Below, in pieces: positions 17,040 to 26,440 of a DNA stretch of 64,000 bases (positions are counted from its first letter, which is position 1; each line of letters opens with the position of its first letter). The notes under the pieces were generated by a model. That model was not told the DNA's origin. It saw only the letters and a program-made list of their open reading frames with translations, and ran no database searches. The position numbers were made by a program, and so were the translations under genes. Origin of the DNA: Desulfovibrio sp. UCD-KL4C. GTDB lineage: Bacteria; Desulfobacterota; Desulfovibrionia; Desulfovibrionales; Desulfovibrionaceae. The stretch is from NCBI RefSeq assembly GCF_006210265.1, contig NZ_VCNC01000001.1, positions 1,126,843 through 1,190,842 of the forward strand. The letters run 5' to 3'.

Positions 17040-18442
17040 TTGTCGATGATGACTTTCAACTGCGGCAGAGCTTTGAAAAGCTTTTGAAGCAGGAAGGCCA
17101 TATTGTGCGGGTTGCTTCTTCCGGCGAAGCGGGAGTAGCTGCTGTAGCTAAGTCAGAGCCTGATTTGGTTATTATGGATATGCGTATGTCCGGCATGACC
17201 GGCCTTGAAGCATTTCGATTGATGCGTGAAAATGCTCCGCGCATGGCTGTTATTATTATGACCGCTTTCGGAACAACTGAAACAGCGATTGAGGCCACTA
17301 AAATGGGGGCCTACGATTATATTTTAAAACCGTTTGATATCCCTGAAATGTTAGCCTTAATCCATCAGGCATTGGAGACATCCAGACAGAGCAGGGAGCA
17401 TACCGAAACTCGGGAACAGGTTGCTGCTACATCTAATCAGTTGCTTGGCAGTAGTCGTGCGATGCAGAAAGTTTATAAATCTATCGGACGTGTTGCTGCT
17501 ACAGACGCATTGGTACTTATCCGTGGTGAATCTGGAACCGGAAAAGAGTTGGTTGCTCAGGCCATTTATAAACACAGCTTGCGGCAGGATAACCCTTTTC
17601 TGATTATCAACTGTGTTGCAATCCCAGACACGTTACTTGAATCTGAGTTATTCGGGTACGAGAAAGGGGCGTTTACCGGAGCAAACCGGAGCCGTGCAGG
17701 ACGGATTGAACAAGCCGCAGGCGGGACTGTCTTTTTAGATGAAATCGGAGATATGCCGCTTAATATTCAGGCAAAAATTCTTCGCCTGTTGCAGGAGAAG
17801 AATTTGGAACGTCTGGGCGGAGGAACTTCCATTCCGGTTGATGTCCGTATTCTGGCGGCAACTAATCGCGATCTTGAAAAAGCTGTGGCAGACGGTGAAT
17901 TTCGTGAAGATTTATATTATAGGCTTAACGTTGTGACTCTCAGGCTTCCTAAGCTCTGTGAACGTGGTGATGATGTATATGAACTTGCTAATCACTTTTT
18001 AGACCATCTCAGTGCTGAAATGGAAATGCATAATCCCGGACTTTCTGAAGATGGTAAAGAGTTTCTAACTACGCATGAATGGCCAGGTAATGTCCGTGAA
18101 CTTTCAAATGCAATTCAGAAAGCTTTAATTTTCAGTCGCGGCGCGCCGATTACACGGAGTGAGCTTACGCAAGTAGTCGGGCTCAGTTCTGATAGGCGCG
18201 CGTCATCTGATATTTTCGAGGATGTTTTTAAGGCTGAAATAAGGCGTGTGCTTACAAAACATGCCGGTGAAAACGGATTTGAGATGCTGATGGATTACGC
18301 CGGTCGTCTCGTTGTAGGAGAAGCTCTTGAAATTACCGGTGGCAACCGGACTCGTGCAGCTAAGTTGCTTGGCATGACTCGCCCGACTCTGAATGCTCGA
18401 ATTGATAAGTACGGTTTAAGAACTCAAATAAAAGTTAATTAA
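17024..18442 (+). CDS. NtrC-family sigma-54 response regulator
   Basis: A 472-residue regulator with receiver domain (Asp52 in 'VIMDMRMSG'), AAA+ domain ([14 protein letters not shown]) and a C-terminal Fis-type helix-turn-helix ('RTRAAKLLGMTRPTLNARI'). It partners the kinase whose gene overlaps its 5' end. A strong terminator follows. The likely targets are not evident in the immediate neighbourhood. Confidence 0.92.
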   Translation: MAEILIVDDDFQLRQSFEKLLKQEGHIVRVASSGEAGVAAVAKSEPDLVIMDMRMSGMTGLEAFRLMRENAPRMAVIIMTAFGTTETAIEATKMGAYDYILKPFDIPEMLALIHQALETSRQSREHTETREQVAATSNQLLGSSRAMQKVYKSIGRVAATDALVLIRGESGTGKELVAQAIYKHSLRQDNPFLIINCVAIPDTLLESELFGYEKGAFTGANRSRAGRIEQAAGGTVFLDEIGDMPLNIQAKILRLLQEKNLERLGGGTSIPVDVRILAATNRDLEKAVADGEFREDLYYRLNVVTLRLPKLCERGDDVYELANHFLDHLSAEMEMHNPGLSEDGKEFLTTHEWPGNVRELSNAIQKALIFSRGAPITRSELTQVVGLSSDRRASSDIFEDVFKAEIRRVLTKHAGENGFEMLMDYAGRLVVGEALEITGGNRTRAAKLLGMTRPTLNARIDKYGLRTQIKVN

Positions 18443-18466
18443 TAATCCAAATTCAACCTGCTCAAT

Positions 18467-18506
18467 AAAAGCCGTCGTCCATGTTTGTGGGCGACGGCTT
18501 TTTTTT
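18467..18506 (+). terminator. Rho-independent terminator of the second HK/NtrC pair
   Basis: GCCGTCGTCC pairs with GGGCGACGGC (one G-T pair), with an ATGTTTGT loop, followed by eight Ts. It separates this operon from the receiver-Cache-kinase group downstream. Confidence 0.9.
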
Positions 18507-18674
18507 CGTGTTGTAAAAAAAGCGGACACCTATATTGCTTTTTTCCCTTTTACCATATTTATATTTTAACAAATATTCAATTAATTAAATGTATTATGCA
18601 TAGGAGACTCTGCATGCATTCTTGGCACAAGTATTGCCATTATCAGTACGTAAGTAACCCTACTGGAGGAATGG

Positions 18675-19091
18675 ATGCAAAGGACTGAAGTCAGAATTCT
18701 TATCGTAGAACGTAACCGTCGGATGCGGGATTTTTTGCGTCGGGAATTTTCTAGACGAAATTTTCTTGTTGAGGATGCAGGTAACGGGAATGAGTTATTT
18801 TTAAAACTCGATTCAGATATCACTACTCACCTCGTTGTGCTCGCTGTGAACACTCCTGAGGGTTTGGATAGAGGGTTGTTGCAGCAGCTTATAACAAACT
18901 ATCCGAATGTCCCTGTAATTCTGCATAGCTATCTTGAAGAGCTGTCCGATGATCCATTTCTCCAGAAGGTTGCGGGGATGGTTGAGAAAAGCGGTAACCT
19001 TGAGAATCTGACCAGAATGGTCTCAATTGTTTTAAGTCGTTATTATCCTGACTTAATTGAAAATGATAAGCCGGAGAGTAGCAATGTCTAA
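18675..19091 (+). CDS. Pseudo-receiver domain protein
   Basis: A 138-residue protein with the size and beta/alpha pattern of a receiver domain. The acidic pair at the start of the fold is Glu12-Arg13 and the acceptor position is Ala57 ('VVLAVN'). It therefore cannot be phosphorylated in the normal way, while a lysine near the usual switch position ('VEKSGN') remains. The ATG follows GGAGG by five bases. The gene overlaps the Cache-domain kinase by 8 bp. It probably acts as a phosphorylation-independent partner or inhibitor of that kinase or of the two lone receivers downstream. Confidence 0.75.
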   Translation: MQRTEVRILIVERNRRMRDFLRREFSRRNFLVEDAGNGNELFLKLDSDITTHLVVLAVNTPEGLDRGLLQQLITNYPNVPVILHSYLEELSDDPFLQKVAGMVEKSGNLENLTRMVSIVLSRYYPDLIENDKPESSNV

Positions 19092-20799
19092 TCATTACTA
19101 TCATGGTCTGGCTAAGAGCATGATGTTCACGATTATACTCGTGTCGTTTGCTCCACTGCTTATTATCACGATTCTAGCCGGTTACCAGTACAGCGTTGCA
19201 TATAAGGCTAAAGTTATAGCTCACTTGCGGGAACTTGTTCTTAAGCATGATCAAAATGTTGATACCTATCTTAAAGAAAGAATAGCAGAGATACAGGTTT
19301 TAGCAGATGTGGAAGGCATCGCTAATTTAAAAGATGAAGACCGCCTTAAAGCTCTGCATATTTCATTACTTCGTCACCATAGAGGTGATTTTGTCGACCT
19401 TGGACTTGTGGACAGCAAAGGCATTCAGGTCGCTTACGCAGGACCTTTCAATCTTAGAGGTGCTGACTATGCGAACGCAGACTGGTTTAAAAATATTCAG
19501 GAACGGCAGATATATGTCAGTGATGTTTTTCTTGGTCTCAGAGGTGTACCACATTTTATTATAGCTGTTCTTATTGAATCAGAAGGCGAAAAATGGGTGC
19601 TCCGAACCACACTTGATTTCATTGCATTCAACAAGTTGGTGCAAGATATCCGCATAGGTGAAACGGGGTTAGCGTTTATTATTAACCGTAAAGGTGAATT
19701 CCAGACTACGCCCCGTAAGGATATTCTTAACGAAGTTCCGTTTCTGAAAGATCTGGCTGCCAGAAAGAAGGACTTTTCTGATCTGCTCAGGCGCAGAGCT
19801 TCTATCAGCATCGAAACAAATCCTGCTACCGGGCATGAGACAATTTTTGTAATAAGCCAGATTAAGAGCGGCAATTGGCTGATGATATATCAGCAGGATG
19901 TAAGTGATGCTTTTTCAGATCTTAATCAGGCAAAAAATCTGGCGACAGTAGTTTTGCTACTTGGCGGAGTGGCCATTATTGCAATGGCATACCTCATGTC
20001 TAAGCGGATGGCCCGTAAAGTTGAGATGTTTGATCTTGAAAAGGACATGATGAATGAGCAGGTTATTGAGGCTGGAAAACTTGCATCTGTCGGTGAACTT
20101 GCAGCGGGAATAGCTCACGAGATTAATAATCCGGTAGCCATTATGGTTGAAGAAGCCGGATGGATTCAGGATTTGCTCGAAGAAGGTCTATATGTTGAGG
20201 ACAATGAGCGTGAAGTCTCGCGCGCTTTGGCCCAGATTCGCAGTCAGGGAACACGTTGTAAGGATATTACTCATAAACTGCTGAGTTTTGCACATAAAAT
20301 AGATCCTACTATTAAACGGGTTTGTTTAAATGATTTGATTCATGAAATGGCGGCTCTGTGTGAGCAACGCGCAAAGTTTGCTAGTGTTAATATTGAAACC
20401 AGTCTCGCAGATAACTTGCCTGAAGTAGCAGCTAGTCCGTCAGAGCTGCAGCAGGTTTTTCTAAACCTTATCAATAATGCCATCGATTCAATGGACCCCA
20501 AAGGAGGGGACCTTGATATTGCGACACGCTTTGAAGGCGGAGTTGTGGTGGTTTCTATTTCCGATACCGGATGCGGTATTCCAAAGTCCAATCTTTCAAG
20601 AATATTTGATCCATTTTTTACAACCAAGCCTGTCGGAAAAGGAACAGGTCTGGGGTTGTCCATAATATATGGAATTATAAGTAAAATGAATGGTGAAATT
20701 ACTGTGAAATCGGCTCTGGGAAAGGGAACTGTTTTCACTCTGAAACTGCCGGCAACCAAAGATAAATCCGGTAGTTGTGATCCGGATTGCGATGGATAG
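19084..20799 (+). CDS. Cache-domain sensor histidine kinase
   Basis: A 571-residue kinase. A first membrane helix near 15-35, an extracytoplasmic double-Cache-type sensor of about 250 residues and a second helix near 285-310 lead directly into the kinase core, without a clear HAMP domain. The phospho-acceptor is His345 in 'GIAHEINNP', and the ATPase domain ends near 565. The Cache sensor usually binds small organic acids or amino acids; the ligand here is unknown. The ATG at 19084 has GGAGAG upstream and is preferred to the TTG nine codons earlier. The kinase is encoded just before two single-domain receivers. Confidence 0.88.
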   Translation: MSNHYYHGLAKSMMFTIILVSFAPLLIITILAGYQYSVAYKAKVIAHLRELVLKHDQNVDTYLKERIAEIQVLADVEGIANLKDEDRLKALHISLLRHHRGDFVDLGLVDSKGIQVAYAGPFNLRGADYANADWFKNIQERQIYVSDVFLGLRGVPHFIIAVLIESEGEKWVLRTTLDFIAFNKLVQDIRIGETGLAFIINRKGEFQTTPRKDILNEVPFLKDLAARKKDFSDLLRRRASISIETNPATGHETIFVISQIKSGNWLMIYQQDVSDAFSDLNQAKNLATVVLLLGGVAIIAMAYLMSKRMARKVEMFDLEKDMMNEQVIEAGKLASVGELAAGIAHEINNPVAIMVEEAGWIQDLLEEGLYVEDNEREVSRALAQIRSQGTRCKDITHKLLSFAHKIDPTIKRVCLNDLIHEMAALCEQRAKFASVNIETSLADNLPEVAASPSELQQVFLNLINNAIDSMDPKGGDLDIATRFEGGVVVVSISDTGCGIPKSNLSRIFDPFFTTKPVGKGTGLGLSIIYGIISKMNGEITVKSALGKGTVFTLKLPATKDKSGSCDPDCDG

Positions 20800-20871
20800 T
20801 AAACGAATTTTTAGATGTGCGTTAATAAATAATCATGACTTGTAAATTACAATAATACAGGAGGTTATGCC

Positions 20872-21303
20872 ATGTTAGCGACTATTCTTCTTATAGATGA
20901 TGAGCATGGGTTTGTGGATACTATGTCTAAGCGGCTCAGCAAACGGAGTCTTACTGTTCACACTGCTTATAACGGGCAGGACGGACTTGAAATCCTTGCA
21001 AATAATCATTCTATCGATGTGGTTGTTCTAGATGTAAAAATGCCGGGTATCGGCGGAATAGATGTTCTTAAGATGATCAAGACAGAGCATCCGTTAGTGG
21101 AAGTAATAATGCTCACAGGACATGCGACTGTTGAAAGTGCCATTGATGGTATGAAGAACGGCGCTTTTGATTACATGCTTAAGCCGTGTGAGATGGAAGA
21201 ACTTCTTGCGAAAATTAAGGATGCCTATCTGAAAAAGCAGTCTCAGGAAAATAAAATATATGAAGCTAGAGCAAGGCATATTGAATTGCGAAGAGGCGAT
21301 TAG
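20872..21303 (+). CDS. Single-domain response regulator
   Basis: A 143-residue receiver domain with a short charged tail and no output domain. Asp54 in 'VVLDVKMPG', the acidic pair Asp9-Asp10 and Lys in 'LKPCEM' are intact. It follows the Cache kinase by 72 bp, starts after GGAGG, and is likely phosphorylated by that kinase. It may pass the signal through protein contact or a phosphorelay. Confidence 0.9.
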   Translation: MLATILLIDDEHGFVDTMSKRLSKRSLTVHTAYNGQDGLEILANNHSIDVVVLDVKMPGIGGIDVLKMIKTEHPLVEVIMLTGHATVESAIDGMKNGAFDYMLKPCEMEELLAKIKDAYLKKQSQENKIYEARARHIELRRGD

Positions 21304-21314
21304 AAGGGGTTGTC

Positions 21315-21686
21315 ATGAATACTCAGATAATCAGGGTTCTGCTTGTAGATGATGAAAGAGGGTTCACGGATGTCTTGCAGAAGCGGCTCGGAAAACGTGG
21401 TTTGGATATTATGACTGCCTTTGGTGGGACTGTCGCAATTCAGTGTTTAAGGAAGAATGATTTTGATGTCGCAATTCTGGATCTTAAAATGGAGGATATG
21501 GATGGAATTGAAGTACTTAAAATATTTAAAAAGATGGCTCCGGACATGCCTGTAATCATGCTTACCGGTCATGGATCTGGAAAAGCAGCCAAAGAAGGAA
21601 TGGCCCACGGGGCTTTTGATTATCTTTTAAAGCCTTGTGATCTGGAAGAGTTACTCGGAAAAATTCATCAGGCAGTTAAAAGCTAA
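21315..21686 (+). CDS. Single-domain response regulator
   Basis: A 123-residue receiver with Asp56 in 'AILDLKMED' and Lys in 'LKPCDL', without an output domain. It lies 11 bp after the preceding receiver and resembles it closely (both carry 'LLGKIH/LLAKIK' near the end), which suggests tandem duplication. The two may compete for the Cache kinase. Confidence 0.9.
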   Translation: MNTQIIRVLLVDDERGFTDVLQKRLGKRGLDIMTAFGGTVAIQCLRKNDFDVAILDLKMEDMDGIEVLKIFKKMAPDMPVIMLTGHGSGKAAKEGMAHGAFDYLLKPCDLEELLGKIHQAVKS

Positions 21687-21698
21687 ATTGGAAGAATC

Positions 21699-21724
21699 CT
21701 TCAGGCGTTAACGCATCAGAAGGT
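21699..21724. promoter_or_regulatory. Dyad upstream of the TauE/SafE permease gene
   Basis: CCTTC and GAAGG flank a perfect GCGTTAACGC palindrome. It is the only clear structure in the gap before the permease gene. It could be an operator or a weak hairpin terminator of the receiver genes. The tail is not T-rich, so an operator is slightly favoured. Confidence 0.3.
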
Positions 21725-21781
21725 GATGATAGTGGTAATTAGTAGGAATGAGAACGTAAAAAATAAAATAAGGATAATTTT

Positions 21782-23044
21782 ATGAAGTTCGCACGTAAAT
21801 TTTATGCAGCATTGCAACAGGCCGCTATGGCTCATGCAATGTGGGATCTGGAGGTCTCCACCAGTATTATCAAGGATAAGCGTAAAGTATGGCTTCTTGC
21901 TATACTTACAGCTTTAGGACTGATGGTTTCACTAGCTTTTGCTGATGACCTTAATCTACCGTCAATGCTCGGCGGTAAAAAAGCTTATACTCCGGCGTTT
22001 TATACCACAGGTATTTTTGTGGCTTCGATCGCCATCGGTGTTTGTGCCGGTTTGATTACCGGATGTATCGGAGCAGGTGGTGGGTTCATCATCACCCCTG
22101 CATTGATGTCGGCAGGTATTAAGGGGATTTTGGCTGTTGGTACGGACTTGTTTCATATTTTTGCTAAAGCAATCATGGGAACGGCTGTGCATAAGAAGCT
22201 AGGAAACGTTTCGGTTGGACTTGCTATTGCTTTTTTAGTGGGGTCAGGAGCAGGAGTACTCGGAGGCGGTGTTTTAAACCGTATGATTTACGAGGCTAAT
22301 CCTGTTGCTTCTGATGCTTTCATCTCCGTTATTTATGTTGTTTTATTGGGTTTTCTTGGCATGTATGCAATGCTCGACTTCCTGCGCTTACGCAAAGCCG
22401 GATCCGGCAGTGATGCACATGGAGGCGGAGCTATTAGTTCCGGCGGTCTTCCTGCCAAACTTCAATCTGCTCACATACCTCCGATGATTTCGTTTGATGA
22501 AGATTTAATTCCCGGTGGTAAGAAAATATCCGGTCTGTTTGTTGCTCTCTGCGGTGTTGTCGTCGGGTTTATGGCAGCTATTATGGGCGTAGGAGGAGGC
22601 TTTTTGACCTTCCCTATGTTTGTATATGTCCTAGGCGTAAGTTCGTTTACAACTGTCGGAACTGATATTTTGCAGATCATTTTCACAGCTGGGTTTGCAG
22701 CAATCTCTCAGTACGCAATCTACGGTTTTATCTTTTACACTTTGGCAATGGGAATGCTTTTGGGATCTCTTCTTGGTATTCAGATAGGAGCTCTCGTAAC
22801 TAAGCTTGTTCCCGGATTATATATCCGTGGTTTTTACGCTTTGGCAATTCTTGCAGGATTTGTAAACAGGTTGTTTGCTATGCCGTCAAAGCTTAATGAT
22901 ATGAAGATTATTTCAATGAATCTGGATTTATGTGCCTTTTTAACAAATGTAGGTAATTGGTTGTTTTTCTTGACTATAGGGGCGTTTGCAGTGTGGGTGA
23001 TCGGTACATTCCTGTCCAAAATTAAGGAATTGAGGGAGGGCTAG
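21782..23044 (+). CDS. TauE/SafE (TSUP) family permease
   Basis: A 420-residue membrane protein of the TSUP family, which exports sulfite, sulfoacetate and related organosulfur anions. It shows two homologous halves, each with the glycine-rich motif ('GCIGAGGGFIITPALM' and 'AIMGVGGGFLTFPMF'). It is longer than the usual 250-300 residues, with an extra cytoplasmic N terminus and a central loop of about 50 residues. It starts after AAGGA. Its neighbour at 23048 follows at once, so the two probably form a complex or a functional pair. Substrate choice is inferred from the family. Confidence 0.85.
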   Translation: MKFARKFYAALQQAAMAHAMWDLEVSTSIIKDKRKVWLLAILTALGLMVSLAFADDLNLPSMLGGKKAYTPAFYTTGIFVASIAIGVCAGLITGCIGAGGGFIITPALMSAGIKGILAVGTDLFHIFAKAIMGTAVHKKLGNVSVGLAIAFLVGSGAGVLGGGVLNRMIYEANPVASDAFISVIYVVLLGFLGMYAMLDFLRLRKAGSGSDAHGGGAISSGGLPAKLQSAHIPPMISFDEDLIPGGKKISGLFVALCGVVVGFMAAIMGVGGGFLTFPMFVYVLGVSSFTTVGTDILQIIFTAGFAAISQYAIYGFIFYTLAMGMLLGSLLGIQIGALVTKLVPGLYIRGFYALAILAGFVNRLFAMPSKLNDMKIISMNLDLCAFLTNVGNWLFFLTIGAFAVWVIGTFLSKIKELREG

Positions 23045-23047
23045 ATT

Positions 23048-23758
23048 ATGTTGATACGCGATAAAAAGCATTTTTATACGGGGATGGCCCTTGCCTTAGG
23101 TTTTTTGGGGATTCTCTATTATATGTTTACTCCTAGTTTTAATGGCATGAATGCTTTCCATGCTTCAGACGGTTTGTTTAATTCTATCTCTAAAGGATCA
23201 ACTTACTATATTCCGCAGGTCAAGGAAGGGATCAAAAAGTTTGATGGTAAGAGTTTTGAAACAACTATCTTTGGAGATAAAATTAAGTTTATTCCATATG
23301 CCACGACCATATTGGAAGCTAATGGTTTTGTGGTAAATAAGTCCGGTCTGGGGATTACCGTTTCCGGAGATCTCAGCGCGCTTATGATGAGCGCAACGGA
23401 AGATTCGGATGCTATGTTTAATAATAACGGGAAAGATCTTGAAGCAAAATATGGCATGGACGGAAAGCAGGTCTTGTACGTATGGTGGCAGACAATGAAA
23501 GAAGTGAAAATTTCTCTGGATCAGCAGAAGAATTTTCCACCTGCAACTTTTATAAGCAAGAATGTTATTAACCGGGCCATAGAAGTTGGTTACAATTACT
23601 ACGGCATTGAGGGACAGCATGCTTCTGAGCGGTGGGGTATTATTCTTTTTTCACTTGTCTTCTACGTAGTTTATACCATGTGGTGGGGCTATGCGATCTT
23701 CTTCATGTTTGAAGGAATTGGACTTGAAATGAAGTCCAGTAGAAAAAAAGAAGTGTAA
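23048..23758 (+). CDS. Unknown membrane protein paired with the TSUP permease
   Basis: A 236-residue protein with a membrane helix near 12-30, a periplasmic domain of about 150 residues, and a C-terminal helix near 197-222. No conserved catalytic motif is recognised. It begins 3 bp after the permease stop, with GGAGGG as ribosome binding site. It looks like a dedicated partner, for example a periplasmic subunit or an assembly factor. The function is unknown. Confidence 0.6.
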   Translation: MLIRDKKHFYTGMALALGFLGILYYMFTPSFNGMNAFHASDGLFNSISKGSTYYIPQVKEGIKKFDGKSFETTIFGDKIKFIPYATTILEANGFVVNKSGLGITVSGDLSALMMSATEDSDAMFNNNGKDLEAKYGMDGKQVLYVWWQTMKEVKISLDQQKNFPPATFISKNVINRAIEVGYNYYGIEGQHASERWGIILFSLVFYVVYTMWWGYAIFFMFEGIGLEMKSSRKKEV

Positions 23759-23785
23759 GTTAATTGTTTTAAAATAAAAAATATA

Positions 23786-23895
23786 AGCGGGTCGCGGACA
23801 TATGAGTTTATTTGATTGGCTTCCTTTCAGAAAAAAAAAAGCTGAGAAAACGCAAGAAGATCTGGCTGAAATACGCCAGACGTTCGCGACCCGCT
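23786..23895 (+). promoter_or_regulatory. Long-range 11-bp inverted repeat across the start of the PEP-synthase-like gene
   Basis: AGCGGGTCGCG at 23786-23796, six bases upstream of the ATG, is perfectly complementary to CGCGACCCGCT at 23885-23895 inside the coding region. In the mRNA the left arm covers the expected ribosome binding region, so pairing would hide it. This suggests translational control by folding, or a binding site for a protein. Confidence 0.45.
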
Positions 23896-26390
23896 ATGAT
23901 CATTTCAGACTGCTTATTCAGGCTAACACTGCAACCCATGAGCTTATGGCGGAAATGGAAGATGCTCTTCGCGGTTTTCAGCCATATGGGATGCATTATG
24001 TGCGAGCTTTATGCACTCGTATTTCAACTTCAGTTTTTCAGATGATAAGACATCTTAACGAACTTGATTCGGAGTCTTATGGAAAACTCTACGATCAGTT
24101 TTCGGTTATTCAAAATAATATTTCACCACACCTTGAATCTAAGCATCATACGGAAGAAGGAGTGCTTGTTCTTGCTTTGTCTGATGTCGGGCGGGATCAG
24201 ACAGACTTGTGTGGACCTAAGATGGCAACACTCGGTGAAGCTGGAAACAAGCTCGGTCTTAAAATTCCGGATGGTTTTGTCGTTACAACTGGGGCTTTTC
24301 GTAAATTTATGAAAAAGGACGGCCTTGAAGAGGAAATCGACCGGATTATCCAGACTGTAGATCCTGAAGATAGGGAAGCAATGTTTCAACTCTCGTCCAA
24401 AATAATGCAGTTGATAATACATTCTGATCTGCCGGAGGATGTGGCTACAGAGATTTTGAAAGCATATGATTCATTATGTGCCAGTAAGGGGCAGTCAGTA
24501 CATGTTGCGGTCCGCTCCAGTGCTTTAGGTGAAGATAGTGAAGGCGCCGCTTTTGCCGGACAGTACCGCTCTATTTTAAATGTAGATCGCAGTTCCCTCC
24601 TTTTAGCTTGTAAAGAAGTAATGGCTTCCAAGTATTCTTTGCAGGCAATGGCGTATCGCATTAATCGCGGTATTCGTGATGAGGATATCGCCATGAGCGT
24701 TGGGTGCATAATGATGATTAATGCAATCGCCGGAGGCGTTGCTTATTCGCGGAATCCGATGAATATCCGTGATGAAAATATTTCTGTCTATTCTGTGTGG
24801 GGTTTACCGAAAGGCGTTGTTGACGGTGCTGCAGAGGCTGATGAATTTATGGTCAGCCGTATTAAGCCTATGCAATTAGTAGGACGTCATATCGCAGATA
24901 AGGAAGATAAGTACGTTTGTGATACAGGTGAAGGCGTATGCAGAGTCAGTCAGATTGACCTTCTCCGAATGGAACCGTCTTTAAATGAGGCTCAAGTTAT
25001 AAGTGTAGCTGAAAATTCAGTTCGTATAGAAGATCATTTTGGTTTGCCTCAGGATATTGAATGGGCAATTACAGAAGATGGTAACCTGTATATCTTGCAA
25101 TGCAGACCTTTGATGCAACTTGAAGATTCTTCTGAAGTAGTTCTGCAAAATAGTTCTGTTTCTATTCCTATACTTGCAGGGGGGCGAACTGCTAATCCCG
25201 GTGTAGGAATCGGACCTGTTTTTATTTTTCGTAAGGATGCGGATGCGTTGCGTTTTCCGGATGGAGCTGTGCTTGTTTTAAGACAGGCTTTACCCAGCCG
25301 TGCTGTCCTTCTTAGCAGATGTTGCGCCGTAATTACTGAGCAGGGTGGCATTGCCGGCCACTTAGCCAACGTGGCCAGAGAATTTGGAGTGCCTGCATTG
25401 TTTGGAATGAAAGGAGCTTTAACCAGTTTTGAAGAAGGGCAGATTGTTACAGTAGATGCAGACGGGCGTGCTGTATACGCCGGAAAAGTTGAAGAGCTGC
25501 TTAAAGAAAAATCAAGGCATCGGCTTATGCGCGGTAGCGCTGTTCAGGCAACGCTTACAAAAGCGGCAAGGCATATTGTGCGGCTTAATCTGACTGATCC
25601 TGATTCCCCTAAATTTAAGCCTTCAAATTGTAAAACATTGCATGACATTATGCGATATTGCCATGAGATGGCGGTGCGCGAAATGTTCGAATTCGGAACC
25701 CAAAAAGAATTTGTGCAGTCAGCGTCGCGGCAGCTCATTTGTAGTGTTCCCACGCAATTCTGGGTTCTTAATCTTGGAAACGGCATTTCTCCTGAAGGAC
25801 GAAAAAGGACAGACAGGCGTGTTCTCCTTGAGCATATAAATTCAGTTCCTATGCGTGCATTATGGGAAGGAATGCAGGCTGTACCGTGGGATGGACCTCC
25901 TGCTGTTCATACACAAGGTCTTCTTTCTGTAATGTTTGAAGCAACCGTCAATCCTGATTTAAATACAACAAGTTCTTCTCGATTTTCTCAGAAAAATTAT
26001 TTCATGATTTCAGATAGATATTGTTGTTTACAATCCCGCTTCGGTTTTCATTTTTGCGGAGTAGAAGCACTTATCAGTGATCGCGTGAGCGAAAATTATG
26101 CAAGTTTTCAATTCAAAGGCGGAGCCGCAAATCTAGAGCGTAGAATATTGCGTGCAAAATTTGTTGGTGAAATTCTTGATGAATTTGATTTTAGAGTACG
26201 AATTAGAGAGGACAACCTGAATGCCCGCCTTGAAGGTCTTGAACGGATGAGTATGGAAAGACGTCTTAAAATTTTAGGCTACCTTATTACCCACACTCGT
26301 CAGCTTGATATGATTATGACCAATAATCTTGAAGTTGAAAAATATAAGAAAAAGTTTTTTGAGGATTTCAAGCTTTTTCCTGCCGTTTAA
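23802..26390 (+). CDS. PEP synthase/PPDK-like protein lacking the PEP-binding barrel
   Basis: An 862-residue protein. After about 130 unknown residues comes an ATP-grasp-type nucleotide-binding domain resembling that of PEP synthase and pyruvate phosphate dikinase ('HVAVRSSALGEDSEGAAFAG'). A swivelling phosphohistidine domain follows, with His520 in 'GGIAGHLANVAREFG'. The C-terminal pyruvate-binding barrel of PEP synthase is absent and is replaced by about 290 residues of unknown type. It may be a phosphotransfer protein or a regulator and not a PEP-forming enzyme. The ribosome binding site is weak. It follows the TSUP pair at a 43-bp gap. Confidence 0.75.
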   Translation: MSLFDWLPFRKKKAEKTQEDLAEIRQTFATRYDHFRLLIQANTATHELMAEMEDALRGFQPYGMHYVRALCTRISTSVFQMIRHLNELDSESYGKLYDQFSVIQNNISPHLESKHHTEEGVLVLALSDVGRDQTDLCGPKMATLGEAGNKLGLKIPDGFVVTTGAFRKFMKKDGLEEEIDRIIQTVDPEDREAMFQLSSKIMQLIIHSDLPEDVATEILKAYDSLCASKGQSVHVAVRSSALGEDSEGAAFAGQYRSILNVDRSSLLLACKEVMASKYSLQAMAYRINRGIRDEDIAMSVGCIMMINAIAGGVAYSRNPMNIRDENISVYSVWGLPKGVVDGAAEADEFMVSRIKPMQLVGRHIADKEDKYVCDTGEGVCRVSQIDLLRMEPSLNEAQVISVAENSVRIEDHFGLPQDIEWAITEDGNLYILQCRPLMQLEDSSEVVLQNSSVSIPILAGGRTANPGVGIGPVFIFRKDADALRFPDGAVLVLRQALPSRAVLLSRCCAVITEQGGIAGHLANVAREFGVPALFGMKGALTSFEEGQIVTVDADGRAVYAGKVEELLKEKSRHRLMRGSAVQATLTKAARHIVRLNLTDPDSPKFKPSNCKTLHDIMRYCHEMAVREMFEFGTQKEFVQSASRQLICSVPTQFWVLNLGNGISPEGRKRTDRRVLLEHINSVPMRALWEGMQAVPWDGPPAVHTQGLLSVMFEATVNPDLNTTSSSRFSQKNYFMISDRYCCLQSRFGFHFCGVEALISDRVSENYASFQFKGGAANLERRILRAKFVGEILDEFDFRVRIREDNLNARLEGLERMSMERRLKILGYLITHTRQLDMIMTNNLEVEKYKKKFFEDFKLFPAV

Positions 26391-26440
26391 AAAAATGAGA
26401 TTAAATTTGTTACTAAGAGATTAAGAAAATATTTGTGCAA

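Noticed and set aside
18485-18688. Plus-strand open frame after the terminator at 18467-18506
   Set aside because: It starts within the terminator, has no ribosome binding site and runs into the pseudo-receiver start.
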